Below are positions 7,589-12,812 of a stretch of DNA of 12,812 nucleotides, piece after piece. The notes under the pieces are model-generated. The model was not told the DNA's origin, ran no database searches, and worked only from the letters and a program-made list of their open reading frames with translations. How positions within the stretch are numbered: position 1 is the stretch's first letter; each line of letters starts with the position of its first letter. The stretch is from an uncultured Prevotellaceae bacterium (lineage in GTDB: Bacteria; Bacteroidota; Bacteroidia; Bacteroidales; Muribaculaceae): the NCBI GenBank assembly GCA_945983195.1, contig CAMFSS010000030.1:1-12812 (forward strand), read 5' to 3'. The translations under genes and the position numbers were made by a program.

Positions 7589-8971
7589 ATGGCACTGAAG
7601 ACGAAAAGCGTATTTTTTTGCAGCAATTGTGGGGCTGAGTCGCCTAAATGGGTGGGGAAGTGCCCTGTATGCGGCGAGTGGAACACCTTTGTGGAGGAGA
7701 CCGTGGCTGCAAAGCCCAAGAAGCAGCAGGGCTTCCTGCCCGACAGCGGCAAGTCAAAATCGGTGATTCCCATCAAGATTTCGGAGGTGAAATCGGGTGA
7801 GGAGCAGCGCATTGCGCTGCCAAGCCGCGAGCTGAACCGCGTGCTTGGCGGAGGACTGGTGCCCGGCTCGATAATACTCATTGGCGGTGAGCCTGGAATC
7901 GGAAAGTCGACGCTGGTGCTTCAAAATGTGTTGCGCATACGCAGCCGTAAGGTGCTATATGTGTCGGGCGAGGAGAGCGAGCAGCAGCTAAAGATGCGCG
8001 CCGACCGAATCTGTGGCGGCAACATTCAGTGTGAGTGCTACATAGTGTGTGAAACGTCGCTTGAGGCTATTTTTGCCGGCATACGCGACAGTGCTCCCGA
8101 CTTGGTAATCATCGACTCGATACAGACCATCGCCACCGATGCGCTTGAATCGTCGGCAGGCTCGGTGGGGCAGGTGCGTGAATGTGCGGCGCAGTTGCTG
8201 AAGTTTGCCAAGCAGACGCATACACCGGTGATACTGATAGGACACATCAACAAGGAAGGTGCAATTGCCGGTCCGAAGGTGCTTGAGCACATAGTTGATG
8301 CCGTGATACAATTCGAGGGCGACCGACACTATATGTATCGCATACTCCGTGCCATAAAGAACCGCTTCGGCAGTACATCGGAAATAGGAATATATGAAAT
8401 GAACCAGACCGGGCTGCGTGAGGTGAGTAATCCCTCGGAAATGCTGCTGTCGCAGACCGACGAGGAGCTGTCGGGTACGGCTATCGGTGTGACGCTTGAG
8501 GGCATTCGTCCGTTTCTCATTGAGGCCCAGGCATTGGTGAGCACGGCGGCTTACGGTACGGCGCAACGCTCGGTGACGGGATTTGACTACAAGCGAATGA
8601 ATATGCTGCTTGCAGTGCTTGAGAAGCGTGTGGGATTCAAGTTGGCACAGAAGGATGTGTTTCTCAACATTGCGGGAGGCATAAAGGTGAATGACCCTGC
8701 ACTCGATATGGCTGTGATTGCAGCTATCATTTCGTCAAATGTCGACATTCCCATCAAGCGGCGTGTGTGCGTCACCGGCGAAGTGGGGCTGTCGGGCGAG
8801 ATACGCCAGGTTACGCGTCTGGAACAGCGCATAAGTGAGGCTGAGAAGCTGGGATTTGAGCATATCGTCGTTCCTGCCAACAACATGAAGGGTATAGACA
8901 CCTCAAAGCTCCACATCAACATAGTGGAAGCCGCTAAGGTGGAGGATGTGTTCCGCTTCCTTTTCGGGTGA
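7589..8971 (+). CDS. radA: DNA repair protein RadA (Sms), branch-migration helicase
   Basis: RadA is a hexameric RecA-like ATPase that extends D-loops and helps process recombination intermediates. The product has 460 residues, typical for the family. An N-terminal zinc finger uses Cys11, Cys14, Cys25 and Cys28 (CSNCG...CPVCGEW). Walker A GEPGIGKS is at 100-107, the Walker B region is VIIDSIQT, and the RadA-specific KNRFG motif is at 257-261. The C-terminal part (about 285-460) is the Lon-protease-like scaffold domain, with GGIKVNDPALDMAV and VCVTGEVGLSGEIRQV; it has no protease role in RadA. It lies last in the recQ-methyltransferase-radA group, which joins two recombination proteins on one likely transcript. 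A strong terminator lies about 210 bp downstream. Confidence 0.96.
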   Translation: MALKTKSVFFCSNCGAESPKWVGKCPVCGEWNTFVEETVAAKPKKQQGFLPDSGKSKSVIPIKISEVKSGEEQRIALPSRELNRVLGGGLVPGSIILIGGEPGIGKSTLVLQNVLRIRSRKVLYVSGEESEQQLKMRADRICGGNIQCECYIVCETSLEAIFAGIRDSAPDLVIIDSIQTIATDALESSAGSVGQVRECAAQLLKFAKQTHTPVILIGHINKEGAIAGPKVLEHIVDAVIQFEGDRHYMYRILRAIKNRFGSTSEIGIYEMNQTGLREVSNPSEMLLSQTDEELSGTAIGVTLEGIRPFLIEAQALVSTAAYGTAQRSVTGFDYKRMNMLLAVLEKRVGFKLAQKDVFLNIAGGIKVNDPALDMAVIAAIISSNVDIPIKRRVCVTGEVGLSGEIRQVTRLEQRISEAEKLGFEHIVVPANNMKGIDTSKLHINIVEAAKVEDVFRFLFG

Positions 8972-9178
8972 AAAGCGATGTAATGTGTTAATTGAGGTTA
9001 AAAAATGGTTGTGGATTAAACTTTGAGGGTTTTTCTGAGTCAATAGGTTAGAAATGGGAAACTTACTATTTGAGCTTCAAACGATAAACTAACTTTTTCA
9101 AAAAAACAACCACACATACTGTTTTAATAACGGTTGGAAGGCGTAACTACTGTGAAGTGGATTGCGTGAAAGATAAAT
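8972..9178. other. AT-rich non-coding stretch after radA
   Basis: About 200 bp between the radA stop and the terminator stem. Stop codons are frequent in all frames and no exact TAnnTTTG box is present (AAACTTTG near 9017 differs at one position). TGGTTGT near 9006 can pair with ACAACCA near 9105, but this is only 7 bp across a long loop. It may simply be a long radA 3' untranslated region. I see no gene in it. Confidence 0.4.
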
Positions 9179-9213
9179 AAGCGGAGAGAGTCGTGGATTC
9201 TCTCTGCTTTTTT
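9179..9213 (+). terminator. Intrinsic terminator downstream of radA
   Basis: AAGCGGAGAGA (9179-9189) pairs with TCTCTCTGCTT (9199-9209) over 11 bp with one G-U pair and a 9-nt loop. It is followed by six T residues (9208-9213). It closes the recQ-radA transcript and insulates the metA promoter region. Confidence 0.85.
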
Positions 9214-9241
9214 CATTAACAGCAGTGATGGTTTTTGATGT

Positions 9242-9427
9242 GCTTGTTGCTTTTGCGCTCGATTTGTAGTAATTTTAGATAAATTACACGGCATCTCGGC
9301 AAAATCAATCAAGCAAGCTTGTTGCTTTTGCGCTCGATTTGTAGTAATTTTGGATAAATTACACGGCATCTCGGCAAAATCAATCAAGCAAGCTTGTTGC
9401 TTTTGCGCTCGATTTGTAGTAATTTTG
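9242..9427. repeat. 75-bp tandem repeat, 2.5 copies, upstream of metA
   Basis: Unit 1 is 9242-9316, unit 2 is 9317-9391, and a partial third copy of 36 bp is 9392-9427. Each begins GCTTGTTGCTTTTGCGC. Units 1 and 2 differ at one aligned base (A at 9277, G at 9352). The near identity points to recent duplication. Each copy contains a TAATTTT(A/G) box, and the two complete copies contain the inverted repeat GTAATTT-N5-AAATTAC. The period is a multiple of three, so a minus-strand frame stays open through it, but this is a by-product of the repetition. Confidence 0.9.
9396..9427 (+). promoter_or_regulatory. Candidate promoter of metA inside the third repeat copy
   Basis: GTTG at 9396-9399 (three of four bases of TTTG), a 20-nt spacer and TAATTTTG at 9420-9427 fit the Bacteroidetes promoter pattern. 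The -7 box ends about 106 bp upstream of the metA ATG. The same arrangement occurs in unit 2 (-7 at 9345-9352) and, with a final A, in unit 1 (9270-9277), so metA may have tandem promoters. The leader 9428-9533 shows only a small GCGA-ATT-TCGC hairpin, and I recognise no riboswitch there. Confidence 0.5.
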
Positions 9428-9533
9428 CAGTGCGAATTTCGCCTGATGGGATTCTGAAACTTGATTTGGCGGGCTTGTGCCGTGCTGTGGATTCCATCGT
9501 GTCAAGTGAAAAACAATTGAACAATAAAGAATT

Positions 9534-10451
9534 ATGCCAGTTAGAGTACCAGTGTCGCTTCCGGCGGTTGAGAGCCTGAAGGACGAGAATATATTTGTTA
9601 TTGATGAGCAGAGGGCTTCGTCGCAAGACATTCGTCCGCTCAAGATTGCTATTCTCAACTTGATGCCGCTTAAAATAATGACTGAAACTGACTTGCTTCG
9701 GTTGTTGTCGAACACGCCACTACAGATTGAGCTTGACCTTATTGAGCCTGACGGGCATGTGTGCAAGAATACGCCGCGTGAGCACATTGAGATGTTTTAC
9801 AAGCGTTTTGCCGACATTCGTCACAATAATTATGATGGCTTCATAGTGACTGGAGCACCTGTTGAGAAGGTTGACTTTGAGGAGGTTGACTATTGGGAGG
9901 AGCTATGTGACATTTTTGCATGGGCAAAGACTCATGTGACGTCGACGCTCTACATCTGCTGGGCATCGCTTGCCGGTCTTTACTATCGCTACGGTATTCC
10001 GAAGTATGTGCTTGGCCGAAAGATTTCGGGTGTGTTCAAGCACCGCATCAGCGACCCGAAGAATCCGATTTTCCGCGGTTTCGATGATGAATTCTATGTG
10101 CCGCACAGCCGTTTCAGCTACTTGAAGCGAGAGGACATTGAGAAGCACCCAGAGCTGCAAATCATTGCCGAGAGTGATGAGAGCGGCATCTATATGGTGA
10201 TGGGGCGCAACGGACGCGAGTTCTACATAACAGGACACTCGGAGTATTCGCCCATGACACTCGATTTTGAATATCACCGCGACTTGGATAAGGGCTTGAA
10301 GCCGCACGTACCTGACAACTACTATGAGGACGACGACCCCACGAAGCGGCCGATTGTGCGCTGGCGCTCGCATGCCAATCTGCTGTTTACCAATTGGCTA
10401 AATTATTTCGTATATCAGGAGACTCCCTACGATATTCGTAGTATAAAGTGA
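9534..10451 (+). CDS. metA: MetA family homoserine O-acyltransferase, predicted acetyl-CoA-specific
   Basis: This enzyme acylates the hydroxyl of L-homoserine, the first committed step of methionine synthesis. It has 305 residues, and its key residues fall at the same numbers as in E. coli MetA: nucleophile Cys142 (LYICWASL), His235 and Glu237 (TGHSEYSP). Residue 111 is Glu (TGAPVEKVDFEEV). Family knowledge says Gly111 (E. coli) goes with succinyl-CoA, whereas Glu111 (Bacillus cereus) goes with acetyl-CoA, so this is more likely a homoserine O-acetyltransferase despite the family name. The usual Gln after the Cys (CWAVQ in E. coli) is Leu146 here. The C-terminal WRSHANLLFTNWLNYFVYQ signature is typical. 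The ATG at 9534 gives numbering identical to E. coli. The next gene begins within 12 bp of its stop. Confidence 0.94.
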   Translation: MPVRVPVSLPAVESLKDENIFVIDEQRASSQDIRPLKIAILNLMPLKIMTETDLLRLLSNTPLQIELDLIEPDGHVCKNTPREHIEMFYKRFADIRHNNYDGFIVTGAPVEKVDFEEVDYWEELCDIFAWAKTHVTSTLYICWASLAGLYYRYGIPKYVLGRKISGVFKHRISDPKNPIFRGFDDEFYVPHSRFSYLKREDIEKHPELQIIAESDESGIYMVMGRNGREFYITGHSEYSPMTLDFEYHRDLDKGLKPHVPDNYYEDDDPTKRPIVRWRSHANLLFTNWLNYFVYQETPYDIRSIK

Positions 10452-10462
10452 TTTTTGTGGAT

Positions 10463-12217
10463 ATGGCTACTTTTGCACCACGACGCGTTGAGCTGCTTGC
10501 TCCTGCCCGCAATGCTGATATTGCCATTGAGGCAATAAAGCATGGTGCTGATGCAGTGTATATGGGTGCGGCATCGCACGGAGCGCGTGCGGCTGCCGGC
10601 AACAGCATTGAAGATATTGCCAGAGTGGTGGATTTTGCACACCAATTCTGTGCGAAGGTGTATATTACGGTAAATACCGTAGTCTACGACTCGGAGCTGC
10701 GTGATGTGGAACGATTGATTGCTTCGCTCTACCGCGTGGGTGTAGATGCGCTGATAGTGCAGGATATGGGTATTCTCCGCCTCGACATTCCTCCAATTGA
10801 GCTTCATGCCAGCACACAGTGCGATATTCGTACTCCCGAGAAGGCTTGGTTTCTTGAATCGGTGGGATTCTCGCAGCTTGTGCTCGCAAGGGAGCTGAGC
10901 GTGGCTGAGATTGGTGAAATAGTGCGTGCCGTGAGTGTGCCTGTAGAGTGCTTTGTGCACGGTGCTCTCTGCGTGAGCTACAGCGGACGCTGCCAGGCGA
11001 GCGAAGTGCTGCGCGGACGCAGTGCCAATCGCGGTGAGTGCGCTCAGATTTGCCGACTTCCCTTTGACCTCACCGACAGCAGCGGCCGTGTGCTTGTACG
11101 CGACAAGCATCTGCTCTCGCTGCGCGATTTCAACCAGAGCGACCGCATAGCCGATATGCTTGCTGCCGGAGTGTCGTCGCTGAAGATTGAAGGACGACTG
11201 AAAGATGCCGGATACGTGAAGAATGTGGTGGCATACTACCGGCGTGTAGTCGACCGCGCCATAGCTGCGAGTGACGGTGTGCTGGCGAGATCTTCGCAGG
11301 GGGTGAGCGAGATAGCTTTCACTGCTGATGTGCGAAAGAGCTTCAACCGCTCGTTTACACACTATTTTTTCGACAACCGAAGGCTTTCGCCAGATGAACA
11401 TATTGCTTCGATTGATACTCCAAAGTCGCTTGGCGAGGAGTTTGGAACGGCTGAAGACAACCGAGGTGCGGCAATAGTGGTGAGAAGCACAAAAAATGCT
11501 GCAAATGGCGACGGTTTCAGCTACTTTGGCAGCGATGGAAAATACTGTGGCTTCCGTGCCAACAAGGTAGAGGGCAACCGCATATTTCCGCTCGGGCGCG
11601 TGACGTTGCCTCGTGGAACAAGGCTCTACCGAACTTTCGACAAGGCTTTTGAGGACACTCTTTCACGCGACACGGCATGCCGCTTCATTGAGGTGGATAT
11701 TACTCTGAATTATAAAAATGGAATTCTGAGCCTTGAGTTAGCTGAAGCTGCCGGCAAGAGTGTGGTGATTGGTAGCAGCGTGGAGGGGTTGTCCACTGCA
11801 AACACTCCGCAAGCCGACCGTCAGCGTACAGTACTTTCCAAGCTGGGCAACACCATTTTCAGGGCACGAAATGTTAAGGCACTTGATGATCTGTTTATCC
11901 CTTCATCGTTGCTCGCACAGATGCGGCGCGATGCTGTGGACGCGCTTATGCGAGCCAAGCGTGCTGCCTACCGCATAGGATATAGGCACAACGAAGATGC
12001 CGAGGCGAAATATCCTTGCAGTAATCTTGTTAGTGCTGACAATGTAGCAAACAGACTTTCTGAGGAGTTCTACCGCAGCCATGGGGTCACTATGGTGGAG
12101 CCTGCTGTGGAGGTTTGTCAACCCGAAGCCGGAGAGGAGCGTCAAGTGATGCACACACGCTACTGTCTGCGTCGAGAGTTGGGCGCGTGCCTGCTGACAC
12201 CGGACGGAAGACGCTAG
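10463..12217 (+). CDS. U32 peptidase-family protein, RlhA-like (23S rRNA hydroxylation), short C-terminus
   Basis: A 584-residue protein closely resembling E. coli RlhA (YdcP), which hydroxylates 23S rRNA C2501; the U32 'peptidase' label is historical. Shared stretches include ELLAPAR near the start, ALIVQDMGIL, PPIELHASTQCDIRT and HGALCVSYSGRC. Four clustered cysteines (170, 177, 193, 197, in HGALC, SGRC and ECAQIC) probably bind an iron-sulfur cluster. The KIEGR motif follows. The protein ends soon after YCLRRELGAC with a TAG at 12215-12217. E. coli RlhA continues about here with a tail containing FDCxxCEM, which is missing. I chose ATG 10463, which is closest to the conserved ELLAPA start; a GTG at 10448 overlapping the metA stop would add five residues. 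It is likely cotranscribed with metA. The exact substrate here is inferred. Confidence 0.85.
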   Translation: MATFAPRRVELLAPARNADIAIEAIKHGADAVYMGAASHGARAAAGNSIEDIARVVDFAHQFCAKVYITVNTVVYDSELRDVERLIASLYRVGVDALIVQDMGILRLDIPPIELHASTQCDIRTPEKAWFLESVGFSQLVLARELSVAEIGEIVRAVSVPVECFVHGALCVSYSGRCQASEVLRGRSANRGECAQICRLPFDLTDSSGRVLVRDKHLLSLRDFNQSDRIADMLAAGVSSLKIEGRLKDAGYVKNVVAYYRRVVDRAIAASDGVLARSSQGVSEIAFTADVRKSFNRSFTHYFFDNRRLSPDEHIASIDTPKSLGEEFGTAEDNRGAAIVVRSTKNAANGDGFSYFGSDGKYCGFRANKVEGNRIFPLGRVTLPRGTRLYRTFDKAFEDTLSRDTACRFIEVDITLNYKNGILSLELAEAAGKSVVIGSSVEGLSTANTPQADRQRTVLSKLGNTIFRARNVKALDDLFIPSSLLAQMRRDAVDALMRAKRAAYRIGYRHNEDAEAKYPCSNLVSADNVANRLSEEFYRSHGVTMVEPAVEVCQPEAGEERQVMHTRYCLRRELGACLLTPDGRR

Positions 12218-12240
12218 CCTCGCGAACTGAAACAGCGAGG
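12218..12240. other. Hairpin in the convergent intergenic region
   Basis: CCTCGC (12218-12223) and GCGAGG (12235-12240) form a perfect 6-bp stem with an 11-nt loop directly after the U32 stop codon. Neither strand has a T-run next to it, so it is not a standard intrinsic terminator. The remaining intergenic sequence up to 12348 shows no gene. Confidence 0.4.
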
Positions 12241-12348
12241 CACACGTGGAATAGAGCAGCCAGTCGAGAGCGATTGAAGCCACAGCCCCAACAAACAAAA
12301 TCCAACACTACCAAAGAAATAGCAAAAAATATAGCTGATTAGTCTGTA

Positions 12349-12812
12349 TTACAGATGCAGATCAAATTGGTCGGTATCTTTCCAGGCAGGGAATTTCTGG
12401 CGGAAAGAGAGCAGTTTGTCGTAGCTAAGCGATGCGAATTGCAGGCAGTCGCGTCGTCCTGTTTCCACCGGTTTGCCCTTGAAGTCGATTATTGAAGTGC
12501 TTTCGGCAGCATAGTCAATGCCATCTGTACTGTCGATTCCGCGGCGGTTTACGCCACACACATAACATTCATTTTCAATTGCACGCGCCGAGAGCAGAGT
12601 GTGCCATGCGCTTTGGCGGGCCTTGGGCCAGTTTGCCACCACTAACAGCATGTCGTATGGTGCTATGGCTGTGCTGCGGCACCATGCCGGGAAGCGCAGG
12701 TCGTAGCACACAATGAGCTTGATGTTCCAGCCTCGAAAGCGAATGATGGGAGCAACGGAATAGCCGGGTGAGACCACTTCGGAATCACCGCCCAAGCGGA
12801 AAACATCGCCCA
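12349..12812 (-). CDS. Nitrilase superfamily amidase (omega-amidase/YafV-like), C-terminal fragment
   Basis: The minus-strand frame enters from the right edge and ends at TAA (12349-12351), so the gene is 5'-partial; about 154 residues are visible. Members are cytoplasmic carbon-nitrogen hydrolases with a Glu-Lys-Cys triad. The nucleophile is visible in LIVCYDLRFPAW; the Glu and Lys would lie outside the window. VVANWPKARQSAWHTLLSARAIENECYVCGVNR is rebuilt from two adjoining pieces, VVANWPKARQSAWH and TLLSARAIENECYVCGVNR, both typical of the omega-amidase/YafV branch, which removes the amide from alpha-keto acid amides such as ketoglutaramate. The upstream GDVFRLGG stretch at the edge is in frame, so a TTG near 12795 is not the real start. 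It is convergent with the U32 gene. Confidence 0.87.
   Translation of the reverse strand, partial: GDVFRLGGDSEVVSPGYSVAPIIRFRGWNIKLIVCYDLRFPAWCRSTAIAPYDMLLVVANWPKARQSAWHTLLSARAIENECYVCGVNRRGIDSTDGIDYAAESTSIIDFKGKPVETGRRDCLQFASLSYDKLLSFRQKFPAWKDTDQFDLHL

Noticed and set aside
9124..9387. Minus-strand frame encoding a 25-residue peptide repeat
   Set aside because: It stays open because the 75-bp period is divisible by three, crosses a terminator, and has no promoter or recognisable protein features.
9242..9427. CRISPR array
   Set aside because: The units follow one another directly without unique spacers, only 2.5 copies exist, and no cas genes are present.
9428..9533. SAM riboswitch in the metA leader
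   Set aside because: The leader is long enough, but I could not fit the conserved core or pseudoknot of SAM-I or SAM-II. Only a 4-bp hairpin is evident. A covariance-model search would settle it.

Overview
The window looks like a chromosomal segment from a Bacteroidales bacterium, probably near the Muribaculaceae/Bacteroidaceae. Three things point there: promoters of the Bacteroidetes type (TTTG, about 19-20 nt, TAnnTTTG), the order tig-clpP-clpX-recQ, and no clear Shine-Dalgarno sequences. The family-level placement is inference. Nearly all of the window is housekeeping sequence. No CRISPR array, prophage, transposase, tRNA or rRNA was seen.

Layout. (1) 1-501, minus strand: 5' part of a gene for an exported protein, probably carbohydrate-active. 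It is divergent from (2) the plus-strand protein quality-control block: trigger factor (834-2192), a terminator, then clpP (2449-3123) and clpX (3187-4434) from their own promoter. (3) A promoter at 4478-4509 starts a nucleic-acid block: recQ (4550 onward), a SpoU/TrmH-family 2'-O-ribose methyltransferase (6762-7523) and radA (7589-8971), closely spaced and without visible internal promoters. (4) An AT-rich 560-bp non-coding stretch holds a strong terminator (9179-9213) and 75-bp tandem repeats (9242-9427). (5) Next come metA (9534-10451), whose key residue predicts acetyl-CoA use, and an RlhA-like U32-family gene (10463-12217). (6) At 12349-12812, on the minus strand and convergent, is the 3' part of a nitrilase/omega-amidase gene.

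Trigger factor catches nascent chains and ClpXP degrades failed or tagged proteins. RecQ and RadA act in recombination and branch processing. The methyltransferase and the U32 protein modify RNA. MetA commits homoserine to methionine.

The most notable observations: recQ carries an in-frame TGA at 6293-6295, exactly where the HRDC domain has a conserved glycine, while the following 144 codons remain intact and conserved-looking. The metA upstream region is built of 75-bp repeats, each carrying a -7-like promoter element. In the two complete copies that element lies inside a perfect 7-bp inverted repeat. The U32 protein lacks the C-terminal Cys-containing tail known from E. coli RlhA. I found no convincing new multi-gene system.
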